Shown: piece after piece, positions 42,364 through 51,619 of the stretch
Numbering within the stretch: position 1 is the first letter of the stretch
Layout: each line of letters begins with the position of its first letter
Source of the DNA: Alphaproteobacteria bacterium WMHbin7
GTDB lineage: Bacteria; Pseudomonadota; Alphaproteobacteria; Rhodospirillales; WMHbin7
Direction: 5' to 3'
DNA: 64,000 nucleotides
NCBI GenBank assembly: GCA_002753155.1
Contig: PDZW01000002.1
Location: forward strand, 62,001-126,000
The notes under the pieces: model-generated
What the model was told of the DNA's origin: nothing
What the model saw: only the letters and a program-made list of their open reading frames with translations
Databases searched by the model: none
Program-made: the position numbers and the translations under genes

Positions 42364-43812
42364 TTGGAAGAAAATCCAAAGCCCCGGTCGGAGGTGCTGA
42401 AATGGATCGCGTCGTTATCCGGTGCGGTTCGTATGGTGAGGGAAACGGCACTAGGGGAGACTGCCCGCTTCATGTTCGACCCCCAACGATTTGGCAGATC
42501 GGAAATGTTCCTGCGCCTTGAGCGCTGGTTTCCCGAGCGGCAATTGTTGCTGCGCACGGGCGGTTCGGTCAATTGCCTGACCCTAACGCGTTCGCGCCAG
42601 ATTATCCTGGCTGTGGCTGCGCTGGGCGTTGGTGCGTGGCTTGTTCTCTCGACCGGTTTTTCCCTGGGCTTTGGCACGTTGATGGCGTTGAAGTCGCATG
42701 AATTATCGGTTTTGACGGTGGAGCGCCTTGCCCTTCAGTCGGAAATAGATGATTTGAAGCGACAGGTCGCGGGCTTGAACGGCGATCTTGAGCATCGTGA
42801 CGCCAAGACGAAGCGTTTGGCCGACGACAATGTCCTGCTTTCCCGTCAATTGGCCGATGCCAGCGCTTCCTTGGATACGGCAAAAGCCACGATCGAGCGC
42901 GAGAACAAGGCCAGAAGCGATCTCAGCCGCCAGATGCGCGATCTGCATGTCGATATTGCCAAGGCGCAAGGGTCGTCGGCGGCTTCGGTGATGGATGAGG
43001 CGGTGCCGCTTCCCGACAGGCTGGCTTCGATGGCCAAGGGTTTGAAGGAGATGATCCAAGCCCGCGATTTCGCCCAAGCCAAGCATCAGGAATATGCCGG
43101 CAAGGCCAAGAATCTGGAACTGACGCTGGACGATGTGCGCACGGCGCATGTCAAGCTTCTGCGCCGTTTCGGCGAAGTGGCGCTGGGCAATTCCGGCCAG
43201 CTTGAAAAAGCCATTTCCATGACCGGTCTCGACGTCAACCGCATGGTGGTGTCGCATCGCGAGGAATCAGGCCGGGGCGGCCCCTTCATCCCGCTGCCTA
43301 AGGACGAGTTTGGAAATTCGGAAATCAGGGCTGATCTTGCCGCCCTCAATCACCGCATCGACCGCTGGGACAGTCTGAACGCCCTTCTGAAGGTGCTGCC
43401 CATGGTTTCGCCGGTCGGCGCTTTCTCGCTGAACAGCCCGTTTGGCGCCCGCAACGATCCCATCAACGAGCAAACGGGTATTCACGAAGGCGTTGATATG
43501 GGGGCGCCGATGCGCAGCCCGGTCAAGGCTTCGGCCCTGGGGCGCGTCTCCTTTGCGGGCTGGAGCGGGCGCTATGGGCGCATGGTCAAGGTTGATCATG
43601 GTCTCGGTGTAGAAACGCGCTATGCACATCTGGATAAAATTATGGTAAAGGTTGGTCAGAAGGTCGGGCCGGACGTTGCGCTGGGCCTTCTTGGCAATAC
43701 CGGGCGCTCGACGGGCGCCCATCTTCACTACGAGGTCCGGATCGATGACAGACCCCGCGATCCGATGCGGTTCATAAAGGCAGGACGATATGTTCTCAAG
43801 GAGCAGCAATAA
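42364..43812 (+). CDS. M23 family endopeptidase with coiled coil
   Basis: A 482-residue membrane-anchored murein peptidase: cytoplasmic N-terminus (about 1-78), one TM helix (about 79-100), a long periplasmic coiled coil (about 115-215 and 240-275), and the LytM/M23 domain (about 375-475) with GIHEGVDMGAP and HLHYEV zinc-binding motifs. The His and Asp of HxxxD and the HxH pair are intact. The start is probably TTG 42364, with AAGAGG close upstream. The gene overlaps the bactofilin gene by 23 nt. M23 peptidases coupled to bactofilin shape the cell wall in other proteobacteria. Confidence 0.9.
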   Translation: MEENPKPRSEVLKWIASLSGAVRMVRETALGETARFMFDPQRFGRSEMFLRLERWFPERQLLLRTGGSVNCLTLTRSRQIILAVAALGVGAWLVLSTGFSLGFGTLMALKSHELSVLTVERLALQSEIDDLKRQVAGLNGDLEHRDAKTKRLADDNVLLSRQLADASASLDTAKATIERENKARSDLSRQMRDLHVDIAKAQGSSAASVMDEAVPLPDRLASMAKGLKEMIQARDFAQAKHQEYAGKAKNLELTLDDVRTAHVKLLRRFGEVALGNSGQLEKAISMTGLDVNRMVVSHREESGRGGPFIPLPKDEFGNSEIRADLAALNHRIDRWDSLNALLKVLPMVSPVGAFSLNSPFGARNDPINEQTGIHEGVDMGAPMRSPVKASALGRVSFAGWSGRYGRMVKVDHGLGVETRYAHLDKIMVKVGQKVGPDVALGLLGNTGRSTGAHLHYEVRIDDRPRDPMRFIKAGRYVLKEQQ

Positions 43813-44278
43813 GACGACCAACGGCTCGGTTCAGGCCAGCCCCGTCTCCCTTCCCTCGGCGAAGTCCAGCGACATGTCAAAACCCGTGCCACCTTCAATC
43901 ATCAGCGCCGATCTTCGCATGGTGGGCGATCTGCTCAGCAAGGGCGAGATTCATATCGATGGCGCGGTCGAGGGCGATATCCGTTGTCAGGTTCTGGTCA
44001 TTGGCCAGTCTGGCGCCGTGACCGGCGAAATCATTGCCGATACGGTGCGTGTGCATGGCACGTTGACCGGGCAGATCCGTTCCCGCTCGGTTTTCCTGGC
44101 GGCTACGGCGCGCGTGGTGGGTGATGTGTCGCATGAAAGCCTCGCCATCGAGCCCGGCGCTTTCTTGGAAGGCCATTGCGGTCGCATCGACACGGCCAAG
44201 CTGGATCAGGAAGATAACCCCGCCGCCATTCCGACCTTGACCTTCGCCTCCTCCGAATTGAAGGCCGCGGCAGGCTGA
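43790..44278 (+). CDS. Bactofilin
   Basis: A 162-residue cytoskeletal protein with a central beta-helix (about 38-135): repeated glycine-spaced strands such as GEIHIDGAVEGDIRC, GAVTGEIIAD and GTLTGQIRS. Short disordered tails flank it, as is usual. Bactofilins self-assemble without nucleotide and recruit peptidoglycan enzymes. The overlap with the M23 gene implies that the two act together in local cell-wall remodelling. Confidence 0.93.
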   Translation: MFSRSSNKTTNGSVQASPVSLPSAKSSDMSKPVPPSIISADLRMVGDLLSKGEIHIDGAVEGDIRCQVLVIGQSGAVTGEIIADTVRVHGTLTGQIRSRSVFLAATARVVGDVSHESLAIEPGAFLEGHCGRIDTAKLDQEDNPAAIPTLTFASSELKAAAG

Positions 44279-44283
44279 TCTCT

Positions 44284-44961
44284 TCAAGCCAGCAGGCCCG
44301 GAAGTTCTGACAACTGTTGGATCACGGCTTTGATTTGGCCGGGTAGCGGTTCGGGCAGAGCTTTCGTTCGGTTGATCCAGATGGCGGAAAAGCCGTTGGC
44401 GGCTCCCGCCGAGGCATCCCAGTAATTTCCCGACACGAAAGCCACCCGTTCGGGCGTAACGGCGAAGTGCGCTCCCACCAGGGCATAGACCGAGGGATGG
44501 GGCTTGTAGATGCGCAAGGGATCGACCGACAGAACCGCATCCAGATAGGGGCCGATGCCCGCACTGGCGACCGCTGCTGCCAGCATGGCTTTCGAGCCGT
44601 TGGATAAAATGGCCGTCTGCCGTCCGGTTTGCTTAAGCTTTTCCAGGGTTTGCCGGGCGTCGGGATAAGCCTCTAATTCCCGGTACAAGGCCATCAGGGG
44701 CGCTTTCAGGTCACCTGAATCAAGTGCCAGGCTTTCCAAGGCCCAGCCCAAAGCCTGGGCGGTCACCTGTTCGAAATCGGCGAAATCGGCGCGCAGACTG
44801 CGTTGCCAGGTATATTCAAGCTGCTTTTGGCGCCAAAGCAGGGCCAGTTCTTTGTCTTTTCCCTTTAGAAACGGGGCCATTCGCCGCACGGCACCGGCGA
44901 CGTCGAACAAGGTTCCGTAGGCATCGAAAACAAGAAGCTTGGCCTTGCGAAGACAGTCCAT
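44284..44961 (-). CDS. HAD hydrolase, haloacid dehalogenase type II-like
   Basis: A 225-residue HAD-superfamily protein close to L-2-haloacid dehalogenase: LLVFDAYGTLFDV holds the nucleophilic Asp, LSNGS is motif II, and KPHPSVY with SGNYWDASAG are motifs III and IV. The real substrate may be another small acid or phosphate. ATG 44961 is favoured because AAGGTGAG lies 7 nt upstream; it starts 1 nt after the slt stop (TGATATG), so the two are coupled. A GTG four codons earlier is possible. Confidence 0.86.
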   Translation of the reverse strand: MDCLRKAKLLVFDAYGTLFDVAGAVRRMAPFLKGKDKELALLWRQKQLEYTWQRSLRADFADFEQVTAQALGWALESLALDSGDLKAPLMALYRELEAYPDARQTLEKLKQTGRQTAILSNGSKAMLAAAVASAGIGPYLDAVLSVDPLRIYKPHPSVYALVGAHFAVTPERVAFVSGNYWDASAGAANGFSAIWINRTKALPEPLPGQIKAVIQQLSELPGLLA

Positions 44962-44962
44962 A

Positions 44963-46984
44963 TCAGGGCTCACCTTGCGGGCGCTTGAGGTCGATCAGCA
45001 GGGCCAGGGTAGAGGTTTCAGAGCCCAGGCGGCGCCGATAGACCTGCACACTTTCCATGACGCGCTGAACATAGCCCCGTGTTTCGTTAAAGGGGATCAT
45101 CTCGACCCAATCCACCACATCGACGTCGGCTTGCCTGGGATCGCCGAACTCGCGCACCCATTTGGTGACCCGCCCCGGCCCGGCATTATAACCGGCCAGC
45201 GCCATGATGTAGGAACCCTTGAAGTCGGTCAGCAATCCATCCAGATAGGCCGTCCCCAGACGAATATTGAGGGAGGGGTCGACCAGGCGGGCGGGGCTGT
45301 AGCTGATCTTCATCGCCTGGGCCTGCCTTTTGGCGGTGGCGGGCATCAATTGCATCAGCCCTCTGGCGCCTGCGGAACTGACCGCTTCGGCATGAAAACC
45401 GCTTTCCTGGCGCATCAAGGCCAGCAGCAGGGGCTTTTCCGGGCCGCCCGCCGGAATGTCGTAGGGCGGCAGTGGCCAGCCGAACTGGCCCAAGGTCACC
45501 CCGGCCCGGTCGGCGCGTCGGGCCAGATGCACTGTCAGATCGACGCGGCCTAATTTCCCTGACAATTCAACGGTCATCGATTTCAGGCCGGGTGTGTCCG
45601 CCCCATCCAGCAGCTTGATCAGGAAGGGCCTGGCCAGGGACGTCGTGCCAGCCTCGGCCATACGCTTCACCACCTCGACCAACTCGTTTTCGGAAAAGCG
45701 CTTTTTGTCGTCGTCGCTGGGCTCGGGATCAGGGGGCAGCATCCAGCCTTGCGACGGCCCCAATTGCTCGCTGGCCAACTGGCCGTAATAGGTGGTGACG
45801 AAACGCGCCGCCTGCTCGAACTGCCCCTTGGCCTCCTCGGGCTTGTTCTGGGCGGAAAGGGTGCGACCCAGCCAATAGTGCCCCCTGGCCTTGACGATCG
45901 AGCTTTGGGCCTTTTCCAAGAGGTGGGTGAAGTGCTGCAAGGCGGCGTCCTTGTCGCCAAGGAAACGCAGCGCGATCCAGCCCGACAGCCATTCCGCGTC
46001 GGAATAGGCCGAAGGATCGCCAACCCCATGGGCCTTGGCGATCTCGTAGGCTTCGCTGACGAATCCCATCTGCAGGGCGCGTCTGGCGATCAGCGAACGC
46101 TCGGCCCACCACAATTCCGGACGCTCCAGGGTCTCGGGCGCCTTCCTCAAAAGGCGGACGGCATCCTCGTTCATGTCCTTGCGCCGGTACCAGCGCAGGC
46201 TGTCGAACAGCAAGCCCGGATCGTTGCGCAAGTCCTCGGGAACGCTTTCCAGCGCCTGGGAGGGCGTTCCCTTCTGCTTCATCAACATCAATCTGGCATG
46301 CGCCAAGTGGCGCGTGGGGGCGTTAGCGAACAGCATCATGCGTTCGGCAGACGAGGTCTGGCCTTCCCACAGCAGGCGATTAATCCGCGCCCCGTGGTCG
46401 TTGGTGGTCAGGATATCGCGATATTTCGAGAGGAACTGGCGTTCTTGCAAAATGCCGAAATCCTCGTTGACCCAGGTTCTGCGCAGAACGGCATGGGCTT
46501 CCTCGGTCTTTCCGGCAAAAAGCAGGGCAGTGCCAAAGGCCGTTCCGCCATCGGCGCTGATCGGGGGATGGGCCTGGAACCAGTCGAGGATCAGATCCTG
46601 TGGCGTTGCCTGCGTAATTGCTTCCTCGGCCCTTCTCTCCAGAAGGTTTCTCTGCGGCCAGTCGGGAGCGCCGTTCAGCAGTTCGGTGATCTCTTTGAAG
46701 CTGGCCCCCGAATTGGGTCTGGCATAATCCAGCCAACGAACCAGCTTTTGCGTCAGCAGGTCTCCCGAGCTTTCGGCGGCCTTGCGGGCCTCGGTCCATT
46801 TTTCCTGATCGGCCAGAATCAGCGCTTCGGCGGATTTGCTGGCGGCTTTGGGCGGGGCCGTCTGCTTGTGGGGGGCCGTCTTGGTCGCAGGATGGGCAGC
46901 CTGCGCCTTGGCCTTGGATTTGGCCCAGGCCATTCCCGGCTGGGCCAGGGTCAAGAGAATACCGAGAAAGACAAGAAAGCGCAT
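44963..46984 (-). CDS. Soluble lytic murein transglycosylase (Slt type)
   Basis: A 673-residue periplasmic enzyme that cleaves peptidoglycan to 1,6-anhydro products. It has a signal peptide (about 1-21, MRFLVFLGILLTL... ending MAWA), a long alpha-superhelical U domain (about 40-480), and a C-terminal SLT domain with RQESGFHAEAVSSAGARGL in outline (catalytic Glu in QES), LMQLMPAT and GYNAGPGRV. An in-frame GTG three codons upstream (46993) is possible, but the ATG gives a better signal peptide. It is divergent from dapA. Confidence 0.92.
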   Translation of the reverse strand: MRFLVFLGILLTLAQPGMAWAKSKAKAQAAHPATKTAPHKQTAPPKAASKSAEALILADQEKWTEARKAAESSGDLLTQKLVRWLDYARPNSGASFKEITELLNGAPDWPQRNLLERRAEEAITQATPQDLILDWFQAHPPISADGGTAFGTALLFAGKTEEAHAVLRRTWVNEDFGILQERQFLSKYRDILTTNDHGARINRLLWEGQTSSAERMMLFANAPTRHLAHARLMLMKQKGTPSQALESVPEDLRNDPGLLFDSLRWYRRKDMNEDAVRLLRKAPETLERPELWWAERSLIARRALQMGFVSEAYEIAKAHGVGDPSAYSDAEWLSGWIALRFLGDKDAALQHFTHLLEKAQSSIVKARGHYWLGRTLSAQNKPEEAKGQFEQAARFVTTYYGQLASEQLGPSQGWMLPPDPEPSDDDKKRFSENELVEVVKRMAEAGTTSLARPFLIKLLDGADTPGLKSMTVELSGKLGRVDLTVHLARRADRAGVTLGQFGWPLPPYDIPAGGPEKPLLLALMRQESGFHAEAVSSAGARGLMQLMPATAKRQAQAMKISYSPARLVDPSLNIRLGTAYLDGLLTDFKGSYIMALAGYNAGPGRVTKWVREFGDPRQADVDVVDWVEMIPFNETRGYVQRVMESVQVYRRRLGSETSTLALLIDLKRPQGEP

Positions 46985-47121
46985 GAGCGTCACGTTGGAA
47001 AAAGGTTATTCATCATAGGGCTTCAGCCTATTCCCAACAAGAGTTTCACCCGCTTGCCCCTCAAGGCCGGGAAGGCTATGTTCTCTGACACTGCTTGAAA
47101 TTTTCCTTAAGGATGTGCGTC

Positions 47122-47997
47122 ATGTTCTCTGGTCCGATTCCCGCCCTGGTCACCCCCTTCACGCCGGACGGACGCGTGGACGAGAAAGCCTTTCAGGCTT
47201 TGGCCGCCTGGACCATCGCCGAGGGTGTGAGCGGCATCGTGCCCTGCGGCACCACCGGCGAATCGCCCACTCTTTCCAACGACGAGCATCACCTTGTGGT
47301 CGAACTGGCGGTCGAGGCGGCTGGCGGCAAGGTGCCGGTGATTGCGGGGACTGGCTCGAATTCGACGGCCGAGGCCATTGAGCTGACGCGCCATGCCAAG
47401 AAGGCGGGGGCCAGTGCCGCCCTGGTGGTCACCCCCTATTACAACAAGCCGACCCAGGAAGGCCTGTATCTGCATTTCAAGGCCATCCATGACGCGGTTG
47501 AACTGCCGATCCTCATCTACAACATCCCCGGACGCTGCGTTATCGACATGACGGTCGAGACCATGGCCAGGCTCTCGGCTTTGCCCCGTATCGTGGGCGT
47601 CAAGGATGCCACCAACGATCTGGGCCGCGTGCTGAAGACCAAGCGGGCCTGCAAGGAGGGCTTCTGCCTGCTCTCGGGCGAGGACGGCACACAACTGCCC
47701 TTCCTGGCCCAGGGCGGGGTGGGGTGCATTTCGGTGACGGCCAATGTGGCCCCCGGATTGTTGGCGCAGATGCATGCCGCCTGGAAGAAGGGCGACACGG
47801 CAACCGCCATGAGCATTAACGAGCGCCTGATGCCCTTGCACGAGGCCCTGTTCATCGAAACCAACCCGGCGCCAGTCAAATATGCCGTCTCGCTTCTGGG
47901 CAAGGGGCGTTGCGATGTGCGCCTGCCTCTGGCGCCGCTAACCGACGCCACCAAGGAGCGCGTGAAGGCGGCCATGGCTTCGGCCGGGCTGATCTAG
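47122..47997 (+). CDS. dapA: 4-hydroxy-tetrahydrodipicolinate synthase
   Basis: Condenses pyruvate with aspartate semialdehyde in lysine and diaminopimelate synthesis. The 291-residue TIM barrel has the Schiff-base Lys161 in GVKDATND, the Tyr of [23 protein letters not shown] and the carboxyl-binding Arg in IPGRC. AAGGA lies 8 nt before ATG 47122. smpB follows 5 nt after its stop, a frequent dapA-smpB pairing in alphaproteobacteria. Confidence 0.96.
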   Translation: MFSGPIPALVTPFTPDGRVDEKAFQALAAWTIAEGVSGIVPCGTTGESPTLSNDEHHLVVELAVEAAGGKVPVIAGTGSNSTAEAIELTRHAKKAGASAALVVTPYYNKPTQEGLYLHFKAIHDAVELPILIYNIPGRCVIDMTVETMARLSALPRIVGVKDATNDLGRVLKTKRACKEGFCLLSGEDGTQLPFLAQGGVGCISVTANVAPGLLAQMHAAWKKGDTATAMSINERLMPLHEALFIETNPAPVKYAVSLLGKGRCDVRLPLAPLTDATKERVKAAMASAGLI

Positions 47998-48002
47998 GCC
48001 TT

Positions 48003-48473
48003 ATGTCCAAGGCTCCCAAAAGTAATCCGTCTGTCGCCCAGAACCGGCAGGCGCGCTTTAACTACGCCATCGAAAGCACGCTCGAGGCCGGCATCATCCT
48101 GGCCGGAACCGAGGTCAAGACCCTGCGCGCCGGCAAGGGCAATATCAACGAAGCCTATGCCGGGCCGATGGGGGGTGAATTATATCTCTTCAACGCCTAT
48201 ATCCCGGAATATCAGTCGCGCTCGCCCTTCGGCCACGAACCCCGGCGCCCCAGAAAGCTTCTTCTGCACAAGAAGGAGATGCGCAAATTGATGGGGGCGG
48301 TGACCCGGGACGGCATGACGCTGATTCCGCTGTCGGTCTTCTTCAATCCCAGGGGCATCGCCAAGCTGTCGCTGGGGGTCGCCAAGGGCAAGAAGCTGCA
48401 CGACAAGCGCGAAAGCGAAAAGCAGCGCGACTGGAACCGCGAAAAGGGCCGCCTGATGCGCGACAAGGGCTGA
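48003..48473 (+). CDS. smpB: SsrA-binding protein
   Basis: Binds tmRNA and brings it to stalled ribosomes. The 156-residue protein has the OB-fold core [20 protein letters not shown] in outline, [13 protein letters not shown], and the basic C-terminal tail with [14 protein letters not shown]. It starts 5 nt after dapA. No tmRNA gene is seen in the window. A tandem repeat follows at once. Confidence 0.96.
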   Translation: MSKAPKSNPSVAQNRQARFNYAIESTLEAGIILAGTEVKTLRAGKGNINEAYAGPMGGELYLFNAYIPEYQSRSPFGHEPRRPRKLLLHKKEMRKLMGAVTRDGMTLIPLSVFFNPRGIAKLSLGVAKGKKLHDKRESEKQRDWNREKGRLMRDKG

Positions 48474-48484
48474 GGCTCTCCGGC

Positions 48485-48699
48485 CGACTGAGGGACAGAT
48501 ATAGGCCCAAGGGGCCGCGCGCCTAATGGCGCGAAAGCCAAGGTCGCAAAGCGACCGCCCGGCGACTGAGGGACAGATATAGGCCCGAAGGGCCGCGCGC
48601 CTTATGGCGCGAAAGCCAAGGGCGCATCGTCGGCTTCGCCGACAAATATTTATTGAGCCTGCGAAGCAGACGCGCCCGCCCGGCGACTGAGGGACAGAT
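48485..48699. repeat. Imperfect tandem repeat, 78-bp unit plus partial copy
   Basis: The word CGACTGAGGGACAGAT occurs at 48485, 48563 and 48684. The first two copies continue for about 60 nt almost identically (GGGCCGCGCGCCTNATGGCGCG and on). The insert before the third copy holds a separate hairpin (GTCGGCTTCGCCGAC). The third, truncated copy supplies GAGGGACAG about 8 nt before the next gene's ATG. No protein product is likely from the repeat itself. Confidence 0.85.
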
Positions 48700-48702
48700 G
48701 AA

Positions 48703-49353
48703 ATGAGCGACGAGTTGAATGCCAAACTGGCGGCCATCAAGGAGCAATGGGCTCGTGAGGGCAGACACCAATCTGGCGAGGCGCCCAATCGCAAGTCGCG
48801 CCTGCCCCCCGGACAGCACAAGACGGATGGCTGGCCGGTGCTGGATCTGGGCATGCAGCCGCATGTTCCCTTGAAGGACTGGACCTTCCAGGTGGCGGGG
48901 CTGGTCGAGAATGCCGTGACCTGGAGCTGGGAGGATTTTCAAGGACAGCCTATGGTCGAGATCAAGGCCGATATCCATTGCGTCACCAGTTGGAGCATGT
49001 TCGACGGCGTCTGGAGCGGCGTTTCAGCCAAGCGCCTGCTGGAGGTGGTAAAACCACGGCCCGAGGCCAAATTCCTGCTTTTCCGCTCCTATGACAGCTA
49101 CACCACGAATGTGCCGCTTGAGCGTTTCGACGATGACGACGTGCTGCTGGCCCATAGCTGGAACGGCAAGCCGATCCCCCGCGAGCATGGCGGGCCGGTG
49201 CGCCCGATCATTCCCAAGCTCTATTTCTGGAAGAGCGCCAAATGGGTACGCTCGCTGACCTTCATGGACAAGGATCTGCCGGGCTATTGGGAAGTGCGCG
49301 GTTATCACAACGATGCCGATCCCTGGAAGGAAGAGCGCTATTCAGGGGGGTGA
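48703..49353 (+). CDS. Molybdopterin-dependent oxidoreductase, sulfite-oxidase-like
   Basis: A 216-residue protein with the oxidoreductase molybdopterin-binding fold. The Mo-ligand cysteine is Cys93 in DIHCVTSWSMFD; PPGQHKTDGWPVLDLG and GGPVRPIIPKLYFWKSAKWV are family segments. There is no signal peptide, dimerisation domain or haem domain, so it is the short, stand-alone type close to YuiH-like proteins rather than full sulfite oxidase. The substrate is unknown. The SD lies within the last copy of the upstream repeat. Confidence 0.89.
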   Translation: MSDELNAKLAAIKEQWAREGRHQSGEAPNRKSRLPPGQHKTDGWPVLDLGMQPHVPLKDWTFQVAGLVENAVTWSWEDFQGQPMVEIKADIHCVTSWSMFDGVWSGVSAKRLLEVVKPRPEAKFLLFRSYDSYTTNVPLERFDDDDVLLAHSWNGKPIPREHGGPVRPIIPKLYFWKSAKWVRSLTFMDKDLPGYWEVRGYHNDADPWKEERYSGG

Positions 49354-49373
49354 GGGATTCTTTCCGCCCTAGC

Positions 49374-49970
49374 CTAGTTCGAAGGCCAGATATGATATGC
49401 CTGTTTCTTCCAAAGTATCCAGACGGTCTCAAAGGCATCCTTCACAGCCGCTGTCGCGTGAGGAAAGCACGTTTCTACCTCTGACTGCCGAATGCCAAAT
49501 TCGTTGAGGTTTAGATAGATGACCAAGTTGGCACGGCTGCCGTAGTTCTTGCGGGCCTTCTTCCGGCAGGCAGATTGTAGCCAGTCGGGCGCTTGTTCCG
49601 CGCGGGCAATCCAGTCTTCCACCGGATCATCCTTCATCTCGCCGATGCCCTTCCGGTATTCCTCCCCACGGCGGCGGTCCGGGGCGTCGGCCTCGACTGC
49701 CTCGAAAGCATCAACCCTACCGTCGATGCACAACTCGAAGTCGGGCCAGTTGTCCGATACGAGCCGCACCTTCTCGGCGTTTCTGATCGCGCCAAATTCT
49801 GCGGCTATCCACGCATCGCGAAGGAACGCGAGGCCACCCTGATTGAACAGGTTGGACGATCCGAGGCTGTTCATTGCCTCGTCCACCGAAGCTCCCATCG
49901 TCTTCGGAGACTGCCACGCAGCGAGGCGCTCTTTCAGTTCGTCAATTTCATCCTGAACTAATCGTTTCAT
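49374..49970 (-). CDS. Unknown protein, possible PD-(D/E)XK-like core
   Basis: A 198-residue soluble protein. The central stretch WPDFELCIDGRVDAFEAVEAD has the Asp/Glu-strand pattern sometimes seen in PD-(D/E)XK nucleases, followed by a basic helix and a NLVIYLNLNEFG strand. I do not recognise a named family. An SD-like GAGGGGG precedes the ATG. It stands alone between convergent and co-directional genes with 20-90 nt gaps. A nuclease call is only a possibility. Confidence 0.7.
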   Translation of the reverse strand: MKRLVQDEIDELKERLAAWQSPKTMGASVDEAMNSLGSSNLFNQGGLAFLRDAWIAAEFGAIRNAEKVRLVSDNWPDFELCIDGRVDAFEAVEADAPDRRRGEEYRKGIGEMKDDPVEDWIARAEQAPDWLQSACRKKARKNYGSRANLVIYLNLNEFGIRQSEVETCFPHATAAVKDAFETVWILWKKQAYHIWPSN

Positions 49971-50065
49971 ACTGCCCCCCTCTCATTGCGGACGTTGCGG
50001 AAACCAAGGATTTTGTAGCCCGATATAGGGGTCAGAGTCCCTTTGCATCCAGTCCTGCGCCAGTT

Positions 50066-51616
50066 TCAGTCGTCCGCCTCAAGCAGCGTCGCCGGGAGGG
50101 CTTCGTCGTTCTTTCCTGCTGCGGCTATCGCTTCGGGATATCTGAGGCGCAGGGCCTTGAAATCGGGCCTGGCGGCGATGTCGCACAAAAGCTTGATGAA
50201 GCCGTCGCAGGATGGCCCCAAACGGTGCCCCATGGCGACTTTCAGAAAGCTGCGGCTGCTGCCGTCGGGTCGCTCATAGCCTTCGGGAATGACGATCTCG
50301 AAGCGGTGATGGCGAAAGCCGAAGCTGGAGCCCAGGTGAACCGTCAGCCCCAGGCGCTTGGATTCATGGACGATCACGGCCTTGAGCAACTCGCGCTGCT
50401 CATGATGGTCTTCGGGCTCTCTGAGATGGGCGATGACGAAGGGCGATTGCGCCCACGGACTGTCGGCCAGATTCGACAGACAGGGATGTGCTATCTTCTC
50501 GAATAATCCGTTTTCTTTGTTCAGTGCCCGGGCCAGTCTGGCATTGTTGGCGAACAGCGGTTCGGCGAAGGCATTAAGCCGGTCGGGATCAGAGAACCAG
50601 GGCAGGTCGAGGATGGCCGCCTCGTCCAGAGATAGGGCGTTGCCGAATATCTTGCGAGCGCTGCGCATGTGGCGGTGCCATTTTTCCGCCGGGAAAATGC
50701 CCGTTGCCTCTCTCTTGCGGGTGAATAGACGGGTGATGCCGACATTGGACAGTTCCAAGCCTTCCTGGTCGAGTTTGAGGCCCGAGCGCAGTTCGATGGC
50801 CAGCAGGGGGCAGGAGGGGGCCAGCTTCTCCAACAACGCGTCCATGCGAAAAACCGGCCCCAGAAGCGAGGTGTCGAGGACCAGCGCCAGCGGCCTGTCC
50901 TTGGGGCGATCAAGGATCGCCTGAACCAGGGGGGCGGGGTCCAGGACCGTCTGGTCCCAGTCATACATCGAGGGTTCCACCAGCAGGATGTCGGTTTTGC
51001 CCGCAGCGACCCGCTCGAACAGACCATCCAATTTGCGAAAGCGGCGGCAGAAGACGCCCCGCCGATCATGCAGTCGCAAGAGCCGCTCGGTCTCGTAATA
51101 GCCGATATAGGAATCCCAGCGAGGAATCTCATCAGGGGCCGACAGAAAGCGAGGCAACACCTGCAAAAGGACCGTAAGTGCGCCCATGGCGCTGCCGAAC
51201 AGGCAGAAACGCTGGTCCCAGCCCTCCACGGGGGGATGGCGAAGCTCGCAGCGCGCCTCAAGCCGGGAGGGCGGAATGACGCGTTCGTAGATGTAATTGG
51301 CAAGAGGGGCCGCGAAGGGCAGGGCCACCTCGTCTTGGTGAGGCGGCGATTTCATCACCCGGTCGGAAAAGTCATGGGCGAGGCCCAGCCAGATGCGGCG
51401 AAGTGCCTGGGACAAGTCCTCCAGCCGGGCTTCACCCGCCAGGGTTTCCAGATCGGCGGCAACCGACAGGGCATCGGCCTGACGGCGCCAATCGGCAAGC
51501 GCCGGGGCAAAAGCAGAATTGCCTTTGGTGATCGCGTCGGCCAGGGCCTGCAGCTCGTGCAATTCCCTTAGGCAGGGAGATTTCTCAACATGTTCGCTGC
51601 TGCCCGCCGACGCCAT
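50066..51616 (-). CDS. Unknown 516-residue protein, possible PLP-fold relative
   Basis: No confident family. The middle part has a layout like fold-type I PLP enzymes: a glycine-rich turn LFGSAMGALTVLLQ (about 138-151), ILLVEPSMYDWD, LALVLDTSLLGP and AIELRSGLKLDQEG, where the Lys could be the cofactor lysine of a Cys/Met-metabolism-type enzyme. This reading is uncertain because the usual aspartate and arginine motifs are weak. The C-terminal third (about 380-516) is mixed alpha/beta. Its start lies 3 nt after the stop of the Tim44-like gene on the same strand, so the two are probably cotranscribed. Confidence 0.7.
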   Translation of the reverse strand: MASAGSSEHVEKSPCLRELHELQALADAITKGNSAFAPALADWRRQADALSVAADLETLAGEARLEDLSQALRRIWLGLAHDFSDRVMKSPPHQDEVALPFAAPLANYIYERVIPPSRLEARCELRHPPVEGWDQRFCLFGSAMGALTVLLQVLPRFLSAPDEIPRWDSYIGYYETERLLRLHDRRGVFCRRFRKLDGLFERVAAGKTDILLVEPSMYDWDQTVLDPAPLVQAILDRPKDRPLALVLDTSLLGPVFRMDALLEKLAPSCPLLAIELRSGLKLDQEGLELSNVGITRLFTRKREATGIFPAEKWHRHMRSARKIFGNALSLDEAAILDLPWFSDPDRLNAFAEPLFANNARLARALNKENGLFEKIAHPCLSNLADSPWAQSPFVIAHLREPEDHHEQRELLKAVIVHESKRLGLTVHLGSSFGFRHHRFEIVIPEGYERPDGSSRSFLKVAMGHRLGPSCDGFIKLLCDIAARPDFKALRLRYPEAIAAAGKNDEALPATLLEADD

Positions 51617-51619
51617 CCG

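Noticed and set aside
45749-47098. 449-codon open frame on the plus strand
   Set aside because: Antisense to the slt gene; Gly/Gln-rich noise without SD or family.
48474-48702. tmRNA (ssrA) downstream of smpB
   Set aside because: No tRNA-like ends or tag-peptide frame; the stretch is a tandem repeat.
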